Made by a program: the position numbers and the translations under genes. Shown one piece after another: positions 14,821 through 22,553 of a DNA stretch of 64,000 bases. The notes under the pieces are model-generated. The model did not search any database and was not told the DNA's origin. It worked only from the letters and a program-made list of their open reading frames with translations. Numbering within the stretch: position 1 is the first letter of the stretch; the number at the start of each line of letters is the position of its first letter. The stretch comes from Bacillota bacterium (lineage in GTDB: Bacteria; Bacillota; Clostridia; Christensenellales; Aristaeellaceae), in contig JAEYCB010000031.1 in the NCBI GenBank assembly GCA_023404345.1, forward strand, positions 1 through 64,000, written 5' to 3'.

Positions 14821-16401
14821 TTACACCCGCAGCACTTGTCCGGCGGAAACGCCAAGGGCTACGCCATCCCTCACAGCATGCTTGCCGTTAACGAACACAT
14901 GGCAAATGCCCATAGGCCGTGCGGTGAGATCAGGGCCGGGGGCTGCGGCACGAGGGTCAAACACGGTCACATCAGCGTGATAGCCGGGGCGCAGGTAGCC
15001 GCGACCGGTCAGGCCGAAGCGGTCAGCCGCAGCGCCGGTCATCTGGCGCACCACGTGGGGAAGCGTGCCCTTTTCACGGCCCAGGCGAAGAAATTCAGGG
15101 AAGCAGCAGTAGGCAGCGGGGTTTTGCATGCCCTCATCCTCAAGCCAGGCATCGGTCATATAAAGGCATTTGTCATCCGCCATGAGACGATCCAGAATGT
15201 CGGGGGTCAGGTATTTATGCATCAGCCCCCTTCCCTGCCCCTGTGTGTCCTCCACCAGCTGCAGGTAGGTGTCCAACGGGCTTTGGCCCCAGGCGCGCGC
15301 AATCTGCTTTACGTTCAGGCCAGCAATGTCGCGGTGCTTATCGCCTGCCCAGGTGATGACGATGTCGTCAAAGTCAAACCCCAACAACTTTTTGGTCACG
15401 CCGATTTCTACCGCAAGGCGTGCTCGCACTGCCGCCGAGCGGCGCTTCTTTTCGGGCAGAGTGAGGTACCAGCCCGGCAACACCACCGTGATGACCGAGG
15501 CGCCGTACATCATCGCGTAGGAATCATATTGGAAAGAAAGCCTCTCGGAATTGGCCCGGTCGATCAGGTCAAGGGCCTCGCCACAGGTGTTCCACGTGCG
15601 CGCGCCGACAAAGATCAAGTGAGAAAATTGCAGCTTTACCCCCGTTTCACGCGCCAGGGTGAGCATCTCATCCAGAGCGCGCAGGTTGTGAGCACGCCCT
15701 CCCACCGGCGGCGAATAGGACGTAGAGGCCGCTGAACACGCCCGCGCGTGCACCGTAAGCACGCGGTCATACCGCCGGGCCATCAGGGCCGCGCGGCGAA
15801 GCTCCTCATAGGTGGCATAACGATCCGGCTCATACATAAGACCAAGCGACACGCCGCCTGCGCCCGCCTCCAGCGCATCCGCCATCAGCCCATCCAACCG
15901 GTCCAGTTCCTGCAAGGAAAGGGGCCGGGGATCATAGCCTGCCAGACTGATGCGTCCAGACATATGCCCGTATAGTGGCAGGAGGTTGACCGGAGGTCGG
16001 CCGCACGCCGCCATAAAGCCGGATAGGTCATGTACGTCGGGCGTGTCCGTCGGCAGAGAAAACAATCCGCTGCCGATCAGCGCGCGGTGAGGCGTATCCG
16101 CTTGCCAGCCAAAGGGCGAAAAGCCGCAGTTGCCCGCTACCTGCGTGGCGATGCCCTGCTCCAGAAACGGTGCGAAGTAACGGAAGGGACTGGGGCGGCA
16201 GGCAAACCAGTCGTTATGCGAATGGCTGTCGATAAATCCGGGAGCAACAGCCAGGTTTTCGCAGTCTACAACGAAGTCCGCTTCGGCGCTGTCGGGCGCA
16301 TCCACGGCGGCAATGATTTCGTTTTCGAGGAGCAGGCTACCGCGGCGGGCAGGTTCGCCCGTGCCGTCATAAAGCCAGCCATTTTTGAGAAGTGTGCGCA
16401 T
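14821..16401 (-). CDS. D-aminoacylase/N-acyl-D-amino-acid deacylase family amidohydrolase
   Basis: A 526-residue amidohydrolase. It opens with a small beta domain, then APGFIDSHSHNDW, the HxH metal motif (about residues 59-61), and continues with GNCGFSPFG, a signature of D-aminoacylase relatives. The C-terminus returns to the beta sandwich with GRGYLRPGYHADVTVFDP. These zinc enzymes release D-amino acids from N-acyl or peptide-like substrates; the exact substrate is not predictable. ATG at 16401 follows AAAGGAGG. It is third in a leftward cluster after the methyltransferase and the Tet(M)-like GTPase, 139 bp below the latter. Confidence 0.88.
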   Translation of the reverse strand: MRTLLKNGWLYDGTGEPARRGSLLLENEIIAAVDAPDSAEADFVVDCENLAVAPGFIDSHSHNDWFACRPSPFRYFAPFLEQGIATQVAGNCGFSPFGWQADTPHRALIGSGLFSLPTDTPDVHDLSGFMAACGRPPVNLLPLYGHMSGRISLAGYDPRPLSLQELDRLDGLMADALEAGAGGVSLGLMYEPDRYATYEELRRAALMARRYDRVLTVHARACSAASTSYSPPVGGRAHNLRALDEMLTLARETGVKLQFSHLIFVGARTWNTCGEALDLIDRANSERLSFQYDSYAMMYGASVITVVLPGWYLTLPEKKRRSAAVRARLAVEIGVTKKLLGFDFDDIVITWAGDKHRDIAGLNVKQIARAWGQSPLDTYLQLVEDTQGQGRGLMHKYLTPDILDRLMADDKCLYMTDAWLEDEGMQNPAAYCCFPEFLRLGREKGTLPHVVRQMTGAAADRFGLTGRGYLRPGYHADVTVFDPRAAAPGPDLTARPMGICHVFVNGKHAVRDGVALGVSAGQVLRV

Positions 16402-16540
16402 GGGAGGCCTCCTTTCTGAGCGGGGAATGGAAATTTTGCAGCCAGGGGCGAAGCATGGGCGCGCCGCCTATTCAGGCGGGCAGCGCATCTAGGCGTACGA
16501 AGGACGGAAAACGGGCATTTGGGATGGAGCGTTACCTCTA

Positions 16541-18487
16541 TCAGGGGTGCTCCACGGGCAGGTGCATAAGCGCATCTGCCTCATCCCATGGCACAAAGTA
16601 GCCCGCCCCATGGGAACAGAACACGCTGCCCGCAGGATTATCCGTATCAGCTCCAGGGTCATAGGCGGCCGCCTCTATGGCGGAAGCAAAATCACGGCAA
16701 GGGTCATAGCCGTCCGGAAGAAGGGAAATTTCGCCCTCGCCATGGGTAAGGGCACGCAGTGCCGCTGGATAGTCCATGAGCGCTGCCACGGGTCCGCGCC
16801 CGCCAAGGCGCACAGCCCCGCCCAACGTTTCAGGAGCACCGCAGGAAGCGCCCATGGCGCTGAGGTCGGTCATCACGCGGCCTATATTTTCTGCAGGCAC
16901 GGTCAGCGCAAAGCGGTAGTATGGTTCCAGAAGCACGCTTTGCGCCTTCATCAGTCCCTGCCGGATGGCACGGTATACCGCCTGCCGGAAATCGCCTCCC
17001 TCGGTGTGCTTGAGGTGCGCCCGGCCGGAAAGCAGCGTCACCCGCACATCGGTCAGCGGCGCGCCCAGCAGCACGCCCCGATGCTCGCGCTCCAATACAT
17101 GCGTACGAATCAAGCTCTGGTAGGGCGCGGGCAGATCGTCCACATGGCAGCGGCTGTCGAAGGTGACGCCGCTACCGCGAGGGCCGGGAGAGATAAGCAG
17201 GTGCGCCTCGGCATAGTGCCTGAGCGGCTCGTAATGTCCGCAGCCTACCACGGGCGCAGCGATGGTTTCCCGATAGAGCACATGGGGAGGCATCAGGCGC
17301 ACGCAAAGGCCAAAACGATCCTGCATCAGCCGGGCAAGCACCTCGATCTGCACAGGCCCCATCACGCATACGGTTGCGCTCAGGTGCTCTGCATCCCACT
17401 GCACACACAGCGCGGGGTCCTCGTCCTCCAGAAGGCGCAGGCATTCCATCAGGCGCGTAGGCGGGGTGCCTTCCGGCGGCTCTACGCGCACGGCCAATAC
17501 AGGCTGCACCGGCGTGGGCGATGGCGTAAGCCCACTGGGCCGCAGCAAATCGCCGCAGCTGGGGACGCTGAGGCCCGTCACCCCCACCACATCGCCCGCA
17601 TGGGCACACTCCATTGCGGTGAAGGATGCCCCGCGGTACAGGCGCAGCTGGTGAATCTTTTCCGTACCGTCCGAAAAAGAGAAGGCGTCACGCGGGTGCA
17701 AGCTGCCCGAAAGCACCTTCAGAAAACACACACGCTCGCCCGACGGGTCACGGCGCACCTGATAGACCAGCGCTTCGGGCTCGCCATCCCGCGGCAGCTT
17801 TGGCAGCTCGTCCGACAGGCGGGCAATTGCATCCAGCAACGCGATTACGCCTTGTCCTCGCAGTGCCGCGCCCATCAGCACGGGAAACGCCTCCCGCCGA
17901 GCAAAGAGCGCACAAAGCGTATTCCACGCATCGTCCGCAGAGGCAGTCCCCTCTAGGCAGCGTTCCAGAAAGCTGTCATCCAAGAGGGAAAGCGCATCGA
18001 TATCCGGAGCCCCATCCGCAATGGGCACAATGCGCGAAGTAAGGCGCTCCTGAAGACGGGATAGCGCATCCGGCAGAGAAAAACCCGGCAGATCCGATTT
18101 ATTGAGAAAAATCAGTGTTGGCAGGCCACGTTCTCCGGCCATGGCAAAGAGCGCGGCGGTGTGCGCGTCCACACGGGCAGTCCCGTCCACAACCAGCACG
18201 CACAGGTCCGCCGCCACCAGCGCCCGCGCCGTCTCGGAGGCGAAATCGACGTGGCCGGGCGTGTCAATAAGGGTAAAGCGGCGTTCCTGCCATTCCAGCC
18301 ATGCCTGCCCGGAAAAGACGGTGATACCGCGTTCACGCTCGATGGGGTCGATATCCAGTACGGTATCGCCATGGTCCACGCGGCCCGCGCGGCGAAGCGC
18401 CCCCGCCGCCAGCAGCTGCTGCTCGCACAGGGTGGTCTTTCCCGCGTCCACATGGGCCATTACCGCGAAGGTGCGTGCCGCACTCAT
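16541..18487 (-). CDS. EF-G/Tet(M)-like translation GTPase
   Basis: A 648-residue protein of the translation-factor GTPase superfamily, the size and layout of ribosomal-protection proteins. G1 is AHVDAGKTT, G3 is DTPGH and G4 is NKSD. EF-G domains II-V follow. It is placed among chromosomal Tet(M)-like proteins that many Clostridia carry without a resistance context. Overlap with the methyltransferase gene (ATGA, 4 bp), absence of mobile DNA and host-like base composition argue for a resident translation factor. The C-terminal loop tips that decide tetracycline protection were not evaluated. Confidence 0.82.
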   Translation of the reverse strand: MSAARTFAVMAHVDAGKTTLCEQQLLAAGALRRAGRVDHGDTVLDIDPIERERGITVFSGQAWLEWQERRFTLIDTPGHVDFASETARALVAADLCVLVVDGTARVDAHTAALFAMAGERGLPTLIFLNKSDLPGFSLPDALSRLQERLTSRIVPIADGAPDIDALSLLDDSFLERCLEGTASADDAWNTLCALFARREAFPVLMGAALRGQGVIALLDAIARLSDELPKLPRDGEPEALVYQVRRDPSGERVCFLKVLSGSLHPRDAFSFSDGTEKIHQLRLYRGASFTAMECAHAGDVVGVTGLSVPSCGDLLRPSGLTPSPTPVQPVLAVRVEPPEGTPPTRLMECLRLLEDEDPALCVQWDAEHLSATVCVMGPVQIEVLARLMQDRFGLCVRLMPPHVLYRETIAAPVVGCGHYEPLRHYAEAHLLISPGPRGSGVTFDSRCHVDDLPAPYQSLIRTHVLEREHRGVLLGAPLTDVRVTLLSGRAHLKHTEGGDFRQAVYRAIRQGLMKAQSVLLEPYYRFALTVPAENIGRVMTDLSAMGASCGAPETLGGAVRLGGRGPVAALMDYPAALRALTHGEGEISLLPDGYDPCRDFASAIEAAAYDPGADTDNPAGSVFCSHGAGYFVPWDEADALMHLPVEHP

Positions 18488-19650
18488 TTGAACACCTGAA
18501 ACAGCGCGCACTTGAGGTACTGCGTCTCCGGCGAAGACAGCAGAATGGGATGGTCGCGTCCTTGCGTACGCCATTCAATTTGCTTAAGCTGCACTTTCGC
18601 GTCCTTCTGTGCATCCAGCAGCATGCCCCGGAACAGATCGGGCGTAACATGTTGGCTGCATGAACAGGTAATGAAAAATCCTCCGTCGCGCGTGAGCTTC
18701 ATGCCTCGCAGGTTAATTTCCTTATATCCGCGCAGCGCACCCTCCACCGCCGAGCGCGTCTTGGTGAAGGCGGGCGGGTCGAGGATGACCACGTCATACT
18801 GATCGCCCGCAGACTGGCGGGCACGCAGAAAATCGAAGGCATTGGCGCACTCGAAGTGCACGCGGTCCTCTACACCGTTAAGCCGTGCGTTTTCCAGCGC
18901 GCACGCACATGCGTGGTCGCTGATATCCACGCCGGTAACCTCCGCAGCGCCGTAGTGCGCCGCATGCAGGGCAAAGCTGCCTGTGTGGGTAAAACAGTCC
19001 AGCACACGCATGCTTCCCACAAACGGAGCGATGGCAGCGCGGTTCTCCTTCTGGTCTAGGAAAAAGCCGGTTTTCTGCCCTTTCTTTACATCCACCAGAA
19101 AACGCACACCGTTTTCGGCCATCTCCACTCGGTCGGGCACCTCGCCCCACAGCAGGCCTGTTTGCTGGGAGAGTCCTTCCAGTTCGCGCACGGGCACATC
19201 ATTACGCTCATACACGCCGCGGGGCGACAGCTCATCCACCAGAGCGTCTACGATGTCCTGTTTGAACTGTTCCATTCCCAGGCACAGAATTTGAAGCACG
19301 ATGACATCGCCAAACTTATCCGCAATGACGGCAGGCAGGCCGTCGCTTTCGGCAAAGATCAGCCTGCAGCTAGACAGATCTGCAAAACGGCGGCGGTAAT
19401 CCAGTGCGCGCTTGACACGGGCGCGGATAAAAGCGGAATCGATAGGCTCATCCCGCCGGGCCAGGATGCGCAGGCTGATTTGCGAGCGTGGATTATACAC
19501 AGCCATGGCCGCAAAACGTCCCGCTGAAGTAAGTACTCGCACAGGGCGGCCATCCGTCTGCCCCTCCTCGCGCTCGATATCACTTTTGAACACCCAGGGA
19601 TGCCCGCCGAGCACGCGCTGTTCGCGGCCCCTGCGCAGATAGACATTCAT
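18484..19650 (-). CDS. RlmI-family 23S rRNA (cytosine-C5) methyltransferase
   Basis: A 388-residue class I SAM methyltransferase. An N-terminal PUA-like domain (about 1-75) opens with MNVYLRRGREQRVLGGHPWVF. The SAM motif is LDCFTHTGSFALHAA, motif IV is ILDPPAF and the catalytic-Cys region is TCSCSQHV. RlmI methylates C1962 of 23S rRNA in E. coli; the same role here is inferred from family. AAGGAGG precedes the ATG. Its overlap with the following translation GTPase gene links two ribosome-directed proteins. Confidence 0.87.
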   Translation of the reverse strand: MNVYLRRGREQRVLGGHPWVFKSDIEREEGQTDGRPVRVLTSAGRFAAMAVYNPRSQISLRILARRDEPIDSAFIRARVKRALDYRRRFADLSSCRLIFAESDGLPAVIADKFGDVIVLQILCLGMEQFKQDIVDALVDELSPRGVYERNDVPVRELEGLSQQTGLLWGEVPDRVEMAENGVRFLVDVKKGQKTGFFLDQKENRAAIAPFVGSMRVLDCFTHTGSFALHAAHYGAAEVTGVDISDHACACALENARLNGVEDRVHFECANAFDFLRARQSAGDQYDVVILDPPAFTKTRSAVEGALRGYKEINLRGMKLTRDGGFFITCSCSQHVTPDLFRGMLLDAQKDAKVQLKQIEWRTQGRDHPILLSSPETQYLKCALFQVFK

Positions 19651-19695
19651 CGAAAAAAAGCCTCCTTGCAAAACATATGTGGGAGCGCCGCTTCC

Positions 19696-19723
19696 ATTAT
19701 AGCACAGACCAGACGGTTGAAAA
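19696..19723 (-). promoter_or_regulatory. Promoter of the rlmI-GTPase-amidohydrolase cluster
   Basis: Reading leftward: TTTTCA (19718-19723), 16-bp spacer, and TATAAT (19696-19701) with a TGC extended -10 element, about 46 bp upstream of the start codon. Confidence 0.6.
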
Positions 19724-19788
19724 ACCCAAAGTGGCCGGGGAAAGTCAAGTACCGCACACCCGGTGTGGCGTTTTTTGCCAGAGCGTGG

Positions 19789-19794
19789 TACAAT
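19789..19794 (+). promoter_or_regulatory. Probable extended -10 of the shikimate kinase gene
   Basis: TACAAT preceded by TGG (TGn extended -10) lies 25 bp upstream of the ATG; no good -35 is present at the normal distance. Confidence 0.4.
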
Positions 19795-19819
19795 GAATAG
19801 CCGAAAGGGGGACGGGCGG

Positions 19820-20344
19820 ATGAACAATGTGGTGCTGATCGGAATGCCCGGAAGCGGCAAGAGCACGGTGGGCGTGCTCGCAGCCAAGGCCCTGACGATG
19901 GATTTTGTGGACACAGACCTTCTGCTTCAGCGCAAGGCCGGGCGGCCGCTGCAGCAGATGGTGGACGAGCTGGGCACAGAGGGCTTCTCCCGGGTGGAAG
20001 AGGCATGCATATGCGATTTGCAGGCGCACGGCATGGTGATTGCCACAGGCGGATCGGTGGCCATGGAGGATACGGCCATGGAGCACCTGAAGGAAAACGG
20101 GCTGGTGGTTTTTCTGCGCCTGCCGCTGGAAACGCTGACGCGGCGGCTGAAAAACATGAAAACCCGTGGCATTGCTATGGAAAAAGGACAGACACTGCGG
20201 GATTTGTACGACCTTCGCCAACCGGCCTACCTGAAATGGGCCGACGCGGTGGTGGACGCGGACGGACTGAGCGTGGAGGAAACTGTGGAGCGCGTGGTGG
20301 CCGCCGTGCGGGAGCACGAGGACGGCGAAACGCAGGAAGGATAA
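19820..20344 (+). CDS. aroK: Shikimate kinase
   Basis: A 174-residue P-loop kinase of the usual AroK size. Walker A GMPGSGKS sits at residues 8-15. DTDLLLQ supplies the shikimate-binding Asp, GFSRVEE the substrate Arg and ATGGSV the Gly-rich motif. RQPAYLKWAD is the usual lid/adenine-region motif. It phosphorylates shikimate at O3. It stands alone here, 22 kb from the aromatic operon, which already encodes a shikimate kinase fused to AroE. It may be the unregulated housekeeping copy or act on a related substrate. GAAAGGGGG precedes the ATG. Confidence 0.82.
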   Translation: MNNVVLIGMPGSGKSTVGVLAAKALTMDFVDTDLLLQRKAGRPLQQMVDELGTEGFSRVEEACICDLQAHGMVIATGGSVAMEDTAMEHLKENGLVVFLRLPLETLTRRLKNMKTRGIAMEKGQTLRDLYDLRQPAYLKWADAVVDADGLSVEETVERVVAAVREHEDGETQEG

Positions 20345-20374
20345 AAGGCATACATATAAATAAATGTAAGAAAG

Positions 20375-20419
20375 GCGGGCCGCGCCGGAAAAGCATTTTG
20401 CTTCTCTGGAGCGGCCCGC
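20375..20419 (+). other. Hairpin downstream of shikimate kinase
   Basis: GCGGGCCGC (20375-20383) pairs with 20411-20419, with a further CCGGAAAAGC/GCTTCTCTGG stem inside. No U-run follows, so it is a 3'-end structure rather than a standard terminator. Confidence 0.5.
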
Positions 20420-20470
20420 TTCAGGCTACTTGAAAAATCCGGAGGGGGGGATGCAGGAGGAAGTTTCAAG

Positions 20471-20615
20471 CTTCAGACTGTCAAAGAAACGTCCTTTGGG
20501 GGAGGTTTGGAGGACCCGGAGGCCCTCCAAATAAAAATCGAATCCAGCACCATGCGCGGTGAATTCGGAAGTCTTGCGATTTCCTTTAAAAGGCCGGCAC
20601 AGCCGGACTTTTTTG
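20471..20615 (-). repeat. Intergenic repeat element, copy 3 (short form)
   Basis: Reading leftward from the cupin stop: hairpin AAAAAAGTCCGGC-TGT-GCCGGCCTTTT (20588-20614), then a GACTTCCGAATTCACCGCGC run, a CTGGATTCG block, the TTTGGAGGGCC-GGTCCTCCAAACC palindrome (about 20511-20530), and TTTGACAGTCTGAAG (20470-20485). It lacks the middle block present in copies 2 and 5. It begins about 25 bp after the same-strand cupin gene. Confidence 0.75.
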
Positions 20616-20639
20616 ACCTGCTGCGGGCCCGCAACGGGT

Positions 20640-21131
20640 CTAGCGGTAACGGATCTCTCCGGTGAGCAGGCGGATGCGCGCCGCCTCGGCGGGGTATTGC
20701 GCAATCAGCGCTTCCGGATCGGAGGCGTGCTCGTAGTCGGAGTCCTCATAGCCGGGGCTCATGGTGGTGCCCATAAGGCCGTACCGCCCGCCGGGGCAGA
20801 GGCGGGAGCCCTGCCAGGCGCCGGCGGGGACCACATGCTGCACCTCCTGCCCGGCGCAGATGTCGCTCCCCAGGACCGTCACCCGGCTGGTGCCGTCGGG
20901 CAGCAGCTCCAAAAGCTCCACCGGGTCGCCGCTGTAGAAGTGGTACACCTCGTCGGTGCACAGCCGGTGCAGGTGGGAGTACCCCTGCCCAGTGAGCATG
21001 AAGTAGATGGCCGAGCCCATATCCCGTCCATCCACCTTGCCAGGAGAGCGGTAGCTGGAACGGAAGAGCCCCCCTTCCTGCGAAAGCGGGGTCAGGCCAA
21101 GAATATCGATGATCTTCTGAATGTCGTCCAT
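20640..21131 (-). CDS. Cupin-superfamily protein (DUF985/cupin_5)
   Basis: A 163-residue single-domain cupin. Features include GGLFRSSYRS near residue 20, MLTGQGYSHLHRL with histidines, and VYHFYSGDPVELLELLPDG, the core barrel of the DUF985 family. Members bind sugars or small acids; the function here is unknown. It starts 12 bp after the oxidoreductase gene with GAGGAGAGG as ribosome binding site, so the two are one operon. Joint action on a sugar derivative is plausible but unproven. Confidence 0.82.
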   Translation of the reverse strand: MDDIQKIIDILGLTPLSQEGGLFRSSYRSPGKVDGRDMGSAIYFMLTGQGYSHLHRLCTDEVYHFYSGDPVELLELLPDGTSRVTVLGSDICAGQEVQHVVPAGAWQGSRLCPGGRYGLMGTTMSPGYEDSDYEHASDPEALIAQYPAEAARIRLLTGEIRYR

Positions 21132-21143
21132 GTCCTCTCCTCC

Positions 21144-22226
21144 TTACACGTCCGCCCAAGTCCCGTTTTCCCGGGCGCTGCGTTCCACCGCCCGGCACAG
21201 CCGCGCCAGCCGCGCCCCATCCTCAAAAGAGGGGAAATCTCCCCGCTGCGCCGGGACGGTCCAGCCCAGCGCGGCATAGTAACGCGTGGCCAGCGTGATA
21301 AAGGTGTCGGTGAAGCCGTTGAAGCCGAAGGGGTAGAGGGCGGTCTGCACCCCGCTGCCCTTGGAGGCTCCGTGCAGGGCGGTGCTGGCCTCGCTGTCCC
21401 ACCACACGCTACGGTTTTTGCCGGTGATCTCAAGGCTCAGGCGGTTGGTGCGGCCATGGGACACCTCGGAGAGGACCGCCGAACCGATGGCCCCGCCCGC
21501 CATGCGGAAGTGGAGGAGGGCGCTGTCCTCCGAGCGCACCGTGACGGGGCCGCCCTCCGCCGCTTCGGGAGACTCCATCATGCCGCCTTTTAGCACCCGC
21601 TGCGGCTGAAAGCAGCCGAAGAGGGCCTGCACCGACGTGATCTTGTCGCCGGTGAGGTACTCCGCCAGATCCAGCCAATGGGTGCCAATCTCGGTGACGG
21701 CGCGCATCGTCCCGCCTACCGCCTCATCGTAGCGCCAGCCGTAGGGAGCGGGCAGGGCATGGAACTCCTGCAGATAGGCGCCATGGACCAGGAACACCGG
21801 TCCGAATGCCGGGTCCGCCACCCGCGTCTTGGCTTCCTGGCAGGCCGGGTGGAAGCGCACGTTAAGGTTCACCGCGCAGGCCAGCCCCTTCTCCCGGGCC
21901 AGCCGGGCCAGCTCACCGGCCTGCTCCGGGTCCAGACACAGTGGCTTTTCGCACAGCACGTTCCGGCCGTGTTCCAGGAGGAATTTGACCATCTCATAGT
22001 GGAGTCCCGGCGGGGTGCAGACGTGGACCGAGCCGACGGACTCGTCCAGCAGCGCCGCCGGGTCCGTGGACCACTCGGGAACCCCCCACTGCTGCGCGAA
22101 GGCCCTTGCCCCCGCCTCGCTATGGTTCACGACCGTGCGGATGGGGATGCCGATAGCCCGCAGGGCCATGGCGTGGGTCTGCGCGATGCCTCCGGTACCC
22201 CAGATGGCTGCCTGATGCTGATTCAT
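21144..22226 (-). CDS. Gfo/Idh/MocA-family NAD(P)-dependent oxidoreductase
   Basis: A 360-residue dehydrogenase. The N-terminal Rossmann motif is AIWGTGGIAQTHAMAL (residues 6-21), and CEKPLCLDP carries the EKP signature. A C-terminal alpha/beta substrate domain follows with GTHWLDLAEYLTG. The family oxidises or reduces sugars and cyclitols such as inositol and glucose-fructose derivatives. The frame stays open about 100 codons upstream, but that part runs through a repeat element. The ATG at 22226 with GAAAGGGGG and the dinucleotide-binding motif mark the real start. It is the first gene of a two-gene operon with the cupin. Confidence 0.88.
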   Translation of the reverse strand: MNQHQAAIWGTGGIAQTHAMALRAIGIPIRTVVNHSEAGARAFAQQWGVPEWSTDPAALLDESVGSVHVCTPPGLHYEMVKFLLEHGRNVLCEKPLCLDPEQAGELARLAREKGLACAVNLNVRFHPACQEAKTRVADPAFGPVFLVHGAYLQEFHALPAPYGWRYDEAVGGTMRAVTEIGTHWLDLAEYLTGDKITSVQALFGCFQPQRVLKGGMMESPEAAEGGPVTVRSEDSALLHFRMAGGAIGSAVLSEVSHGRTNRLSLEITGKNRSVWWDSEASTALHGASKGSGVQTALYPFGFNGFTDTFITLATRYYAALGWTVPAQRGDFPSFEDGARLARLCRAVERSARENGTWADV

Positions 22227-22255
22227 GGTGGCGTGCCCCCTTTCTCCGACTTTGG

Positions 22256-22548
22256 CGTGTCGAAAAAGTCCGCCTGCGGCGGACTCAGACTGTTGGCAAA
22301 CTTTTTCCCCTGGAGGTTTGGAGGGCCCGCAGGTCCGCAACCTCAATCTTCGCGGTGAGCGCTGACCGCGCCCTCCGCTCGTTTTGCCCCCACCTTCGGG
22401 GCGCTTTGCCCCCTTCGGTGGCAAGTGCCCACAGGGCACACGCTTCCCTACGGTGCCGGGCGGGCGGGGAGCTTGCGCCCCTGCGCAAACATTTCTTAAG
22501 CATCCAGCGGAAAAGATCGCCACAGGCGAACTTTTCCGCCGCACGCGC
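22256..22548 (-). repeat. Intergenic repeat element, copy 4 (long form)
   Basis: Reading leftward from the RNase J stop: hairpin GGCGGAAAAGTTCGCC/GGCGATCTTTTCCGC (about 22505-22541), then ATGCTTAAGAAATGTTTGCG (22484-22503) shared with copy 1. A run of small GC-rich hairpins follows (around 22380-22470), then the GGACCTGCGGGCCCTCCAAA palindrome (22315-22340). The element closes with CCAACAGTCTGAG and a second perfect hairpin AAAAAGTCCGCC-TGC-GGCGGACT (22264-22290). The region has no genuine gene. Confidence 0.75.
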
Positions 22549-22553
22549 GAGCG

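Noticed and set aside
16547..17956. A 469-codon plus-strand frame opposite the Tet(M)-like GTPase
   Set aside because: The opposite strand has intact G1, G3 and G4 motifs; this frame is His/Arg/Gln-rich shadow.
16541..18487. Calling the EF-G-like gene a tetracycline-resistance determinant
   Set aside because: It shows native context, overlap with a methyltransferase gene and no mobile element; sequence alone does not show resistance function.
22227..22544. A 106-codon N-terminal extension of the oxidoreductase
   Set aside because: The extension translates an intergenic repeat element. The dinucleotide-binding motif and ribosome binding site place the start at 22226.
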